This document shows, piece by piece, positions 16,929 through 25,054 of a stretch of DNA of 64,000 nucleotides. Source of the DNA: JAVMKJ01 sp031732855. Lineage in GTDB: Bacteria > Pseudomonadota > Gammaproteobacteria > Competibacterales > Competibacteraceae. The notes under the pieces were generated by a model, which saw nothing but the letters and a program-made list of their open reading frames with translations, had not been told where the DNA came from and did not search any database. The number at the start of each line of letters is the position of its first letter. Position 1 is the first letter of the stretch. The DNA lies in contig JAVMKJ010000120.1 of NCBI GenBank assembly GCA_031732855.1, positions 1 through 64,000 of the forward strand, read 5' to 3'. The translations under genes were made by a program, and so were the position numbers.

Positions 16929-17708
16929 ATGACCGAACCGTCCGCGTCTCCCACCCACAAGCCGCTGTCCGACCAGATCATGATCCTGATGGAAGGCGTC
17001 CATAAATGGTACGACGCCTTCCACGTGCTCAAGGGCATCAACCTGACCGTCCGCAAGGGCGAGCGCATCGTGGTCTGTGGCCCGTCCGGCTCCGGCAAAT
17101 CCACCGCCATCCGCTGCATCAACCGGCTGGAGGAATACCAGCGCGGCCGGATCGTGGTGGACGGCCAGGAACTCAGCAACGACGTGAAGCTGATCGAGCG
17201 CATCCGCCGCGAGGTCGGCATGGTGTTCCAGCATTTCAACCTGTTCCCGCACCTGACGGTGCTGGAGAACTGCACGCTGGCCCCCATTTGGGTGCGCAAG
17301 CTGCCGCGCAGGCAGGCGGAGGAGATCGCCACGCGCTATCTGGAGCGGGTCAAGATTCCCGAGCAGGCGAACAAGTACCCGGGTCAACTCTCGGGCGGCC
17401 AACAGCAACGGGTCGCCATCGCCCGCAGCCTGTGCATGAATCCCAAGATCATGCTGTTCGACGAACCGACCTCGGCGCTGGACCCGGAGATGATCAAGGA
17501 GGTGCTGGACACCATGGTGGCCTTGGCCGAGGACGGCATGACCATGATCTGCGTCACCCACGAAATGGGTTTTGCCAAGACCGTCGCCCACCAGGTGATT
17601 TTCATGGACGGCGGCGAAATCATCGAGCAGAACTCGCCGGAAGAATTCTTTACCCATCCACGGTCGGAACGGACCAAGCTGTTCCTGAGTCAGATCCTGC
17701 ATCACTGA
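16929..17708 (+). CDS. aapP: general L-amino-acid ABC transporter ATPase AapP
   Basis: This 259-aa ATPase starts at MTEPSASPTHKPL, 11 bases after aapM. It has Walker A GPSGSGKST, Q-loop VFQHFNLFPHLTVL, signature LSGGQQQR, Walker B IMLFDEPTSALDPE and the H-loop in VTHEMGFAK. It is a typical polar amino-acid (GlnQ/AapP) nucleotide-binding protein and the last gene of the operon. No clear rho-independent terminator follows before the relic at 17725. Confidence 0.97.
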   Translation: MTEPSASPTHKPLSDQIMILMEGVHKWYDAFHVLKGINLTVRKGERIVVCGPSGSGKSTAIRCINRLEEYQRGRIVVDGQELSNDVKLIERIRREVGMVFQHFNLFPHLTVLENCTLAPIWVRKLPRRQAEEIATRYLERVKIPEQANKYPGQLSGGQQQRVAIARSLCMNPKIMLFDEPTSALDPEMIKEVLDTMVALAEDGMTMICVTHEMGFAKTVAHQVIFMDGGEIIEQNSPEEFFTHPRSERTKLFLSQILHH

Positions 17709-17724
17709 TGGGGGTTGTTGGTAG

Positions 17725-17859
17725 CTGGCCGACCGGATTGAAGTGGCGAAAGTCGATGCCGGCGATCTGATCGTGGTGTTTCAGTCTGGCGCTTATGGCC
17801 TGACCGCGAGTCCGACCGCGTTTCTCAGTCATCCAGCCTGCGTGGAGGTGCTGGTGTGA
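17725..17859 (+). pseudogene. C-terminal relic of a PLP-dependent decarboxylase
   Basis: Forty-four codons after an in-frame TAG encode LADRIEVAKVDAGDLIVVFQ then SGAYGLTASPTAFLSHPACV and end in TGA. The GD-I-VFQSGAYG...ASPT-FLSHP pattern is the C-terminal end of type III-fold ornithine/diaminopimelate-type decarboxylases, such as the exosortase-associated one. No start and no N-terminal domain are present. The last 35 bases overlap the Gp13-like gene on the other strand, marking a recombination junction downstream of aapP. Confidence 0.75.
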
Positions 17860-18322
17860 CGCCAGCGACCCGTTCGAATTCATAAAACGGCCGTCGCTCC
17901 ACCCCATATTCCTCAATCCGGCGCAGGAAGGTAAAGCCGCACCACTTCAGCCAGCGGATGTGGACTTCATTGCGAGCATCCACGTAGTTCCAGAGCGTGG
18001 GGTAGCGTTGGTGAAGCTTTTCAATCCACTGCCGACTGTGGCGCAGGAAGGTGGTCGCGTTGCGAACAATATCATTGCTACCTAACAGCCAGATGCGGCC
18101 AAGCGCTACAGTCAGAGGATCAGGTACGACGCCAAAAATAGCGATAGGGATATCTTTTTGATCAATTATCGTAAAACATGGATCCGACCAGACAGCACTC
18201 TGCTTGAGAATCGTGAGCGAATCTTCTCGGGAAACGGCCTGAATTTCCTGCAAATCCGCCACTCGTAGTCGAGAATTGAGTTGGTCAGGATCTCCCGGTA
18301 GCCATAAGCGAACTCGAAGCAT
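17825..18322 (-). CDS. phage Gp13-like (DUF2833) protein, GNAT-like
   Basis: This 165-aa protein contains GRIWLLGSNDIVRNATTFLR, HSRQWIEKLHQRYPTLWNYV, DARNEVHIRWLKWCGF and FYEFER. These match the DUF2833/T7 Gp13-like family, which has an acetyltransferase-like fold and occurs in podophages. It closes the leftward T6SS cargo row after the immunity candidate but on a 40-bp gap. It may be a phage remnant or a recruited effector-associated enzyme; no other phage genes are near. Confidence 0.7.
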   Translation of the reverse strand: MLRVRLWLPGDPDQLNSRLRVADLQEIQAVSREDSLTILKQSAVWSDPCFTIIDQKDIPIAIFGVVPDPLTVALGRIWLLGSNDIVRNATTFLRHSRQWIEKLHQRYPTLWNYVDARNEVHIRWLKWCGFTFLRRIEEYGVERRPFYEFERVAGVTPAPPRRLDD

Positions 18323-18362
18323 CGTCTTGCGGCTAGCGAACAGCCATAGGCTAACGATAATT

Positions 18363-18689
18363 TTACTGACCGGGCATAAAAATGGATTGCCCGGTTATTT
18401 TATGAACGAGCACGGCATGTTTACCACCGGGGATTGGGTATGGCCCTTTCTTATCGAACCAGATAATCCATTGTTGCTGATCGACATAATAAATTTCGAT
18501 GGAGATATCATAGTCAGCAGAAGAGCGTCCATGCTTATTAAACTCTTCTTTCGCAAGTTCAATGGCCTGTTCTTCAGTAATCATTCTCTCACCTTTGAGT
18601 TTTTGAGGGCAACCCATGATTGATAACCCACAGGCAACCAGCAGAACAAACGTACCCAGGTCAATAGGATTAGACAATCTCAGTTGCAT
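18363..18689 (-). CDS. lipoprotein-like immunity candidate
   Basis: This 108-aa protein has a hydrophobic N-terminus ending SIMGC, which looks like a weak lipobox (Cys27), followed by a small mixed domain (MITEEQAIELAKEEFNKHG, WIIWFDKKGP, VLVHKITGQ). That domain resembles NTF2-fold/PepSY-like immunity proteins. The start overlaps the stop of the HExxH gene by 10 bp, the tight coupling usual for toxin and cognate immunity genes. A lipoprotein would sit in the periplasm, where the effector would act. An internal start at MITEEQ would give a cytosolic form. Confidence 0.6.
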   Translation of the reverse strand: MQLRLSNPIDLGTFVLLVACGLSIMGCPQKLKGERMITEEQAIELAKEEFNKHGRSSADYDISIEIYYVDQQQWIIWFDKKGPYPIPGGKHAVLVHKITGQSIFMPGQ

Positions 18690-19153
18690 GAATTGGCATT
18701 AAGTTGGGCATTATCACGATCGATACCTCGCTGAACGATCGGTTTATCAGCGGCGGATGCGGTTTTGATAAAATTCTCCCGGCAGGCCTTGCCCGCCTTG
18801 TAAGCCTTGCACTCTGACTGGCGAAGGAATTCGGCATAGCCATCGCCCCCGACCGGAAGTTGGCCATCACTGACTCCACTGCAGAGATCTTCACCGTAGC
18901 GCTCCTTCCAATCCTTGATGTGTTGCTCTTCGTGAGCTTGCGTACAGGCGCGGTCTGGTCCGGAATCATTAATCTGCACGACCAGCCGTCCACCCCGGCA
19001 TACGATGGTATCGTCAGTCGCCGGGATGGGGACTGGAGTTCCCTTTACTTTCGCCGCCGGGCAGGATGCCGACGTACAGTTTGCCGGAGTTCCCGATTTA
19101 TTCTTTGCGGCCTCACCCTGATTTTCTCTCGGATTACACCCTGCTATGCACAT
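18680..19153 (-). CDS. Cys-rich HExxH protein, candidate T6SS metallopeptidase effector
   Basis: This 157-aa protein is preceded by GAAGGAGAG. It has ten cysteines spread along its length and one zinc-peptidase motif, HEEQH, near residue 74, followed by KDWKERYG. A later acidic helix (FLRQSECKAYKAG) could give the third ligand. The cysteines suggest disulfides and a periplasmic target. It lies fifth in the VgrG-DUF4123-PAAR row and is coupled to the lipoprotein-like gene after it. I do not recognise a named family; effector function is inferred from motif and position. Confidence 0.6.
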   Translation of the reverse strand: MCIAGCNPRENQGEAAKNKSGTPANCTSASCPAAKVKGTPVPIPATDDTIVCRGGRLVVQINDSGPDRACTQAHEEQHIKDWKERYGEDLCSGVSDGQLPVGGDGYAEFLRQSECKAYKAGKACRENFIKTASAADKPIVQRGIDRDNAQLNANSCN

Positions 19154-19171
19154 GGTTGAGTCTCTCCTTCA

Positions 19172-19936
19172 TTAAGCCAGCCACTTTTCCAGATGCGCCA
19201 TCGCGCTCTTATAGAGCGACTCACCTTTCTTGATTGGATCAGTGAGAGTCGCATCGTTCAACACTACATCCGCCCAGGGGTATTGCGGATCGCGATCAAA
19301 GCCACTACCCAGCATAAACACCAACCCAATATAAGCAGTGATACCTGGCTCGCTGGTCAGGTTGTAGCTCTTGGCGGATTGATAACCTTGGCGAACCAGT
19401 TGCCGGATGGCATCATCACCCACTGCCTGATACTTCTCGGGGAACAAGGCATAAAGCAGTTTCAGCATGTAGTCCCCAAAGCTAAGTTGCTTATTCTCGC
19501 CCGTTCTCGACAAAGCACTCACCGGTAATTCGCGGACCTTGCGCAACGCTCTATCCAGATATTGGCTGTCCTTTCCTGCCGCCTGATTGAGGTACGCCAT
19601 CGCCCGGTTATGTAGCTGGTCAGCACGGTGACTGGGGTAGACGATATTTTCATCCGTGAGAATCTTCGCAGCCCAAGGCAATTGCGGGTCCTGGTCAAAG
19701 TAACTGCCCAGCATGAACATCAAACCCACGTAAAGATGGATGTCACGTTCGGAGGCAAGACCATACTGTTCCGCCCGCTCGATCCCCAAGCGAATCACCC
19801 TACGCGCCTGTTCCTCTCCCAGGATTTCGCAGTGCTTGGGAAAAAACTCTTTAAGGTGCTCAAGCATCCGGCTTTCAAACGTTCTGACAGCGGCCTGCTC
19901 CAAAACCGTCATCTGAGTTTCACGAATCACGAGCAT
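19172..19936 (-). CDS. tandem-domain protein of T6SS cargo island
   Basis: This 254-aa protein from ATG 19936 (GAGGG nine bases upstream; TTG 19945 also in frame) is built of two homologous ~100-residue helical domains. Domain 1 has LKEFFPKHCEILGEEQARRV, GLMFMLGSYFDQDPQLPWAA; domain 2 has LYALFPEKYQAVGDDAIRQL, GLVFMLGSGFDRDPQYPWAD. The shared core is MLGS-FD-DPQ-PWA. Proteins with this core occur beside T6SS effectors, so an adaptor or chaperone role between PAAR and effector is likely. Function is not proven. Confidence 0.6.
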   Translation of the reverse strand: MLVIRETQMTVLEQAAVRTFESRMLEHLKEFFPKHCEILGEEQARRVIRLGIERAEQYGLASERDIHLYVGLMFMLGSYFDQDPQLPWAAKILTDENIVYPSHRADQLHNRAMAYLNQAAGKDSQYLDRALRKVRELPVSALSRTGENKQLSFGDYMLKLLYALFPEKYQAVGDDAIRQLVRQGYQSAKSYNLTSEPGITAYIGLVFMLGSGFDRDPQYPWADVVLNDATLTDPIKKGESLYKSAMAHLEKWLA

Positions 19937-19970
19937 TTTCAGCAACCCTCATCCAAGCCGCTTGGACCAT

Positions 19971-20618
19971 TCACCCACCAATCTGCACCGTCGGACATCC
20001 CATCGCAATCGGGTCCGCGCCACCGCAGGCTTCCATGACCTGATCGCCCTGGCGCGCCGCCGGCAACTTGTTGATCACGACCGTGGAACTGCCCTTGGTG
20101 ACAAAACCCGGGCCATGCGGCGGGATCGGCACGGGAATCGGGCATACGTGCATGTCGGAAATGCCCGCCATGGCCGCCATGACAGCGCTGGCCGCCGCCG
20201 CCGCCGCCGCCTTGATGCCCTCGGTGTAGGCGATGTTGGCGGCCGGCTGCCCGCCGGGAACGACGGAAGCCGTCGCCCAGGTCGCGCTCAAGGCGGCGTT
20301 CGTGGCGTTCAGCGTCCCCACCATGCTGCCCGCCGTCCCCGCCGCCGCCGGCGCGCCGGACGCCGCCGCCGCCGCGCCGCCCTGCGCGAGCGCCGCGGAG
20401 ATTTGCGCCAGACTGGCGGTCGCATCGACCGGCGTCATTTGCGGCTGCATCATGAATGAATTCATCGAATTCGAAATGGCATCCACCGCTCCCGCCATGG
20501 CCGCGGGCAGCGCCCGCCACGCGGGCAGGCCACCAATGAGGACATCCAGGCTGCCGGGGCCGGGATTCAGCGGCGGACTATGACTGGTCATGTCGGTTAC
20601 ACGGGCGGCCATCGGCAT
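19971..20618 (-). CDS. PAAR-domain protein with Ala-rich insert
   Basis: In this 215-aa protein the N-terminus (MAARVTDMTSH, GSLDVLIGGLPAWR) and the last 70 residues (CPIPVPIPPHGPGFVTKGSS, VVINKLPAARQGDQVMEACG) together make a PAAR fold. They are separated by about 100 residues rich in Ala, Gly and Thr, with a run of eight Ala near residue 140. Such split PAAR proteins cap the VgrG spike. GAGGAATT precedes the start, and it follows the DUF4123 gene in the same orientation. Confidence 0.88.
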   Translation of the reverse strand: MPMAARVTDMTSHSPPLNPGPGSLDVLIGGLPAWRALPAAMAGAVDAISNSMNSFMMQPQMTPVDATASLAQISAALAQGGAAAAASGAPAAAGTAGSMVGTLNATNAALSATWATASVVPGGQPAANIAYTEGIKAAAAAAASAVMAAMAGISDMHVCPIPVPIPPHGPGFVTKGSSTVVINKLPAARQGDQVMEACGGADPIAMGCPTVQIGG

Positions 20619-20652
20619 GGGTCAATTCCTCACGCATTTGGGTCGAGACCCA

Positions 20653-21186
20653 TCAGGTCAACGACACTCGTTCGCTCTTGACCTGGCCACTCTCAGGCCA
20701 GAACTTCAACAATACGGACGGATCTTCGTCCTCGACGACATAGCGCAATACCGGCCCGAATACCGTCCGCGACTCCTGTTCGTCGCAGGTGGGCAGATAG
20801 GTACGCAACACCCGGGGATCGTAATAGCGGAAATAGAGCGGTTTCAGGTCGGGCCCGTACACCTTGAGAAAAGTGCGCAAGTGCATCCGCAAGTTTCGAA
20901 AATCGGCCTTGCTGACAGCGAAAACACCCCAATGCTGTCCCCAGCCTTCCTGAAGCAGCCAATCGGTAAACCGATGACCAGGTCGCGCGACCGCGAGATA
21001 CGGCGCGACCAGCGCCAGTTCCGGGTCCAGCTCACCGCGAAACAGACACTCCGCTTCAACCTCCATTTGCTCCAGGGTCTGGGGCAAACGGGGGGCCGAG
21101 GCGCCGTCGAGAATCGCATACACCCTCGTCTCGGGAATGGCGAACAACTGCTGGGCGATGGTTGTCGGCAAGGTTTTAACAGTCAT
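20653..21186 (-). CDS. DUF4123 T6SS effector adaptor
   Basis: This 177-aa protein matches DUF4123 (Tap-1/TEC) adaptors: VYAILDGASAPRL at the start, LAPYLAVA-like AVARPGHRFTDWLLQEGWG, and FRNLRMHLRTFLKVYGPD with LYFRYYDPRVLRTYLPTC. These proteins load effectors on to a cognate VgrG in the cytosol. It starts two bases after the vgrG stop, so it is surely co-translated. Confidence 0.9.
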   Translation of the reverse strand: MTVKTLPTTIAQQLFAIPETRVYAILDGASAPRLPQTLEQMEVEAECLFRGELDPELALVAPYLAVARPGHRFTDWLLQEGWGQHWGVFAVSKADFRNLRMHLRTFLKVYGPDLKPLYFRYYDPRVLRTYLPTCDEQESRTVFGPVLRYVVEDEDPSVLLKFWPESGQVKSERVSLT

Positions 21187-21188
21187 AG

Positions 21189-23396
21189 TCAGGATCCAGC
21201 GCTACTGGCCGAGGCTTCCCGAGCTTTTCTGGCCTCTTCACAAATTTCGCAGAACGGCGTCCCACTCTGGGCGGCGCTGGCCAGCGCCCGCGCCTGCGGC
21301 GCCTGCAAGGCGCTCACGTTGACCGAATCCAGCGACTTGCTCTTCTCCTGGATCGGCGTGGCCTGGGCATCGGTCACCGCGCCGGCCTGGTCGGTCGCCG
21401 CTTCCTTGGGCGCCGTCGGGTCGGCGGGCGAACCGGGCGAACAACCGGAACCGGAACCCGCCGAACCGCCGCTGTTGATCATGACCATCGTTCCCTGAAT
21501 GGTCACGCCGGAGGGGGTGATATCGATGAAATTGCCTCCGACCTTGATGGTCAATTGCGTCCCGGCCTCGATCACGACCTTCATGCCCGCCTTGAGGTGG
21601 ATCTCCTGCCCCGCCTCCAAGGCATGTTTTTGTCCGGTCTTCTCCTGAATATCCTGAGTCACGTTAATCGACAGGGCGCCACCCACCTTTTGATTGTGAT
21701 CGCCCTTCACCTGCTGGTGCTTGTCGCCTCCGACCTTTTCCTTCTGGCTGCCCTTGACCGTCAGGTGCTTGTCGCTATCGACCTGTTCGAACTGGCTGTT
21801 CTTGACGATGAGGTGGCGATCGTTGCCGATCCATTCCAACGAGTCGTTTTCGATGCGGACATCCTGATTGTATTGGCCATGAATGAAAATCTGTTCCTTA
21901 TCCTTGGTGTCGTCGAGGCGGATTTCGTTGAAACCACCGCCTCCAGGAGTGGACAGGCTTTTCAGGGTGGACACCATCTTCTTGTCCGGCAGGCCATAGG
22001 GCGGCATGTTGGCGCCGTTATAGACCCGGCCGGTGATGATCGGCTGATCGGGATCGCCCTCCAGGAAATCGACGATCACCTCCTGGCCGATACGCGGCAC
22101 ATTAAAAGAACCCCACTTCTTGCCCGCCCAGCTCTGGGCCACCCGAATCCAGCAGGAGCTGTCCTGATCGGCGCTGCCATGACGATCCCAGTGAAACTGA
22201 CATTTCACCCGGCCGTATTGATCGGTATAAATCTCCTCGCCCTTGGGACCGACCACGATGGCGGTCTGCGGCCCCTGCACCACCGGCTTGGGCGTGATGC
22301 GCGGCGCCCGGTAGGGTTGCTTGGCCTCGATGGCGACGATCTCGCCCTGATAAGGCTTGCCGGAAATCGCTCCATCGGAAAAGGATTCATACTCGTCCGA
22401 CTCGAGTCGATGCATCGCCGATACGATCAAGTATTCCCGGTTCTGCTCGTCGCGCGGGCATTGGGTCAGGCTGAACAAATATCCCACCGCCAGCCCAGCG
22501 GCGTTGCCCCGCCCCTGCGCGATCTCGTGCTGGGCCAGCAACTCCTGCAGGCGAATCTTGGAATAGTTGTTGCCATCGCCCGGTTCGACATAAGTACCCG
22601 GATAATCGTACATCTCGAAATCGGCCAGGGCATGAGTCTTGGGTTGATTTAACACCGTGCGCAGGTTCTTGCGCGGGGTCTTGAAATCGAAATCGTTCAG
22701 GGCGTAGGCCCCCGGTTGCACCTGCTTGAACGACAGCCATTCCGACAGATGGTCGCGCTCGCGATGGTCGTGAATGTCCGGCGGGAAATACGGAAGCTGC
22801 TCGTATTGGGGAAACTTGCCGTGCGAACCGTAGCCATCGGCCAGCACCACTGTGTTCTTGCCATTTTCATGCTCGAAGTAGTAGTACATGCCCTCCTGCT
22901 CCATCAGCCGGCTGATAAAGTTGAAGTCCGTCTCCCGGTATTGGACGCAGTATTCCCATTCCCGATAGCTGCCGCTCAGCTTATCCTTGAAATCGGTGAA
23001 GCCCTGCTCCCGAAAGATCTCCTTGATGATGTCGGGAACCTTTTTGTTCTGGAAGATTCGGCAATCGGAGGTGCGGGTCAGGAACCACAACCAGGGGCTG
23101 AGAGTGGCCCGGTAGGCGCCGTAACGCAGGCCGCGGGTGCCCAGATAGCCGAACCGCGTGACGAAGCCATTGAAATAGCGGGTGCCGCGCCTGTTGGGCA
23201 TTTCCAGGCGGATCGTCATGTTCTTGCCCAATACGTCCGTGATCTGGATATCGGTCTTTTCGCTGAACAGTTCGACATCGCACTCGAACAGCCGGCCCAG
23301 TTGCTCGGTGACCGTCATCCGGCCGAAGACCAGCACGTCCTCGCCCAGGGGCGTGTTGACCGCGATCATTCGATGTTTTTGCGTAATGTTGGGCAT
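21189..23396 (-). CDS. vgrG: T6SS spike protein VgrG (TssI)
   Basis: In this 735-aa VgrG, residues 1-380 are the gp27-like part (FECDVELFSEKTDIQITDVL, CVQYRETDFNFISRLMEQEG), and the gp5 OB-fold follows (EEIYTDQYGRVKCQFHWDR, GSFNVPRIGQEVIVDFLEGD). Next come beta-helix repeats (DRHLIVK, DKHLTVK, DKHQQVK) to about residue 650. The last 75 residues are a low-complexity tail with a CEICEEARK motif near the end, possibly for adaptor or PAAR contact. It heads the leftward cargo operon, divergent from the sheath gene. The beta-helix tail and extension do not look like an enzymatic domain. Confidence 0.96.
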   Translation of the reverse strand: MPNITQKHRMIAVNTPLGEDVLVFGRMTVTEQLGRLFECDVELFSEKTDIQITDVLGKNMTIRLEMPNRRGTRYFNGFVTRFGYLGTRGLRYGAYRATLSPWLWFLTRTSDCRIFQNKKVPDIIKEIFREQGFTDFKDKLSGSYREWEYCVQYRETDFNFISRLMEQEGMYYYFEHENGKNTVVLADGYGSHGKFPQYEQLPYFPPDIHDHRERDHLSEWLSFKQVQPGAYALNDFDFKTPRKNLRTVLNQPKTHALADFEMYDYPGTYVEPGDGNNYSKIRLQELLAQHEIAQGRGNAAGLAVGYLFSLTQCPRDEQNREYLIVSAMHRLESDEYESFSDGAISGKPYQGEIVAIEAKQPYRAPRITPKPVVQGPQTAIVVGPKGEEIYTDQYGRVKCQFHWDRHGSADQDSSCWIRVAQSWAGKKWGSFNVPRIGQEVIVDFLEGDPDQPIITGRVYNGANMPPYGLPDKKMVSTLKSLSTPGGGGFNEIRLDDTKDKEQIFIHGQYNQDVRIENDSLEWIGNDRHLIVKNSQFEQVDSDKHLTVKGSQKEKVGGDKHQQVKGDHNQKVGGALSINVTQDIQEKTGQKHALEAGQEIHLKAGMKVVIEAGTQLTIKVGGNFIDITPSGVTIQGTMVMINSGGSAGSGSGCSPGSPADPTAPKEAATDQAGAVTDAQATPIQEKSKSLDSVNVSALQAPQARALASAAQSGTPFCEICEEARKAREASASSAGS

Positions 23397-23533
23397 GTCC
23401 TCCTCACTCCATCCTCGCTGCCATCGGATTCAGTGTAGCGCAACCCCATGCGAAAAATCGGCCAGCACGCCTCCAGCCCGCCGGATTCGCACTAGACTTT
23501 CAACATCGCCCGCCCTCCCGGAGAACCGATGCC

Positions 23534-25054
23534 ATGCCAGGCCGAATGGAATTCCAATTCACGCTGCCCAAATCCGGCTCGACTCCAGTCCGCCGGGATT
23601 CCGACGCACCGTTGCGCATCCTGGTCATGGCCGATTTCAGCGGCCGTGCCCACCGGGAAGCGCCCGCCACCCCGCTCGACCTGGCCAGCCGGCCGCCGGT
23701 GGCTGTGGACGCGGACCATTTTAACGCGGTCATGGCCCGGATGGCGCCGACGCTGCGGTTGCCGCTGGCGATGGAATCCGGCGGTGCTCTCACGGTCGGC
23801 TTCAGCCAGATCGACGATTTTCACCCCGACTCGCTCTACCAGCGACTTGACCTGTTCCAGGCCTTGCGCCGGAGCCGCGCCCGCCTGCTCGATCCCGCCA
23901 GCTTCGCCCGGGCGGCCGCCGAATTGGCCCCCCAGACTGGACCGGAACCCGTCCATTCCGGGCCGCCCGATCCCACGGAAAATGAGGCCGCCCTGCTCGA
24001 ACGCCTGCTGGGACACCCGCCGGCCACACCGTCGGCCAGCAGGCCGCCCCTAGCAGGAACCGCCGCCATGCAGACCTTGCTGCAAGCGATCGTGCGACCG
24101 CACATCGTCCATACCGATCCGCGTCAATCGGCCTGGGTGGCGGCCGTGGACGCCGCACTGAGCGAACGGATGCGGGCGATCCTGCATCAGCCGGCCTTTC
24201 AGGCGCTGGAAGCGACGTGGCGCGGCGTGCATGGCCTGGTTGCGAACCTCGACGACGAGGCGGCGCGCGTTTTCCTGCTGGATGTCACCCAACAGGAACT
24301 GCTGTCGGATCTGCGCGCGGCCGGCGGTCAACCGCGCGCGACTGGAATCCACGCCCTGCTGATCGAGCGCGGGGTGCAAATGCCCGACGGCGAGCCCTGG
24401 TCGGTGCTGGTCGGCGATTTCAGTTTCGGGACGGGACCGGAGGACATCGCGCTGCTGGCGGCCATGGGGTCGCTGGCCGCCCATGCCGGCGGCCCGTTTC
24501 TGGCCGCAGCCGAACCGGGGGTGCTGGGCTGCGATTCCGCCGCCGCGTTGGCCGATCCGGCGCGGTGGACGCCCCTGCCCGCCGAGGCCGAACGAAACTG
24601 GCTGGCCTTGCGCAGGTGCGAGGTGGCGCCCTGGATCGGCTTGGCCTTGCCGCGCGTGCTGCTGCGCCTGCCCTACGGCCGGAAAACCGATCCGGTCGAG
24701 CGAATCGAGTTCGAGGAGATGCCCGGCGGCCGCGATCCCGAGGCGTATCTCTGGGGCAATCCGGCCTTCGTTTGCGCCCGGCTGATCGCGGCGGCGTTCG
24801 CCGAGAACGGCTGGAATTTCACCCCGGGCGACGTACTCGAACTGGACGACCTACCGGCCCACGTCTACGAGGAAGCCGACCAGCGGGTCATGCAGCCCGG
24901 TACCGAGGTCTTGCTGGGCGAACGGGCGATGCAGGCCGTGCTCGCGCGGGGCATCATGCCCCTGCTGGGCCATCGCCAGCGCAACGCGACGCGGCTGGCG
25001 CGGTTTCAGTCGCTGGCGGAGCCGGCGACGGGGTTGGCCGGCGCGTGGGCCTGA
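23534..25054 (+). CDS. fused TssB/TssC-like T6SS sheath protein
   Basis: In this 506-aa protein the first ~160 residues carry the TssB-like phrases MEFQFTLPKSG and RILVMADFSGR and FHPDSLYQ. After a linker, the rest carries TssC signatures: AFQALEATWRGVHGLVANL, WSVLVGDFSFGTGPEDIALL, PRVLLRLPYG and AYLWGNPAFVCARLIAAAFA. The two sheath subunits are normally separate genes, so this is a fused, shortened form. It diverges from vgrG across 137 bp with no other tss genes in the window. Its 3' end overlaps the opposite gene by 49 bp. Confidence 0.82.
   Translation: MPGRMEFQFTLPKSGSTPVRRDSDAPLRILVMADFSGRAHREAPATPLDLASRPPVAVDADHFNAVMARMAPTLRLPLAMESGGALTVGFSQIDDFHPDSLYQRLDLFQALRRSRARLLDPASFARAAAELAPQTGPEPVHSGPPDPTENEAALLERLLGHPPATPSASRPPLAGTAAMQTLLQAIVRPHIVHTDPRQSAWVAAVDAALSERMRAILHQPAFQALEATWRGVHGLVANLDDEAARVFLLDVTQQELLSDLRAAGGQPRATGIHALLIERGVQMPDGEPWSVLVGDFSFGTGPEDIALLAAMGSLAAHAGGPFLAAAEPGVLGCDSAAALADPARWTPLPAEAERNWLALRRCEVAPWIGLALPRVLLRLPYGRKTDPVERIEFEEMPGGRDPEAYLWGNPAFVCARLIAAAFAENGWNFTPGDVLELDDLPAHVYEEADQRVMQPGTEVLLGERAMQAVLARGIMPLLGHRQRNATRLARFQSLAEPATGLAGAWA

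Noticed and set aside
17825..19936. Prophage remnant
   Set aside because: One Gp13-like gene only; no integrase, attachment sites, capsid or lysis genes nearby, and the rest of the row is T6SS cargo.
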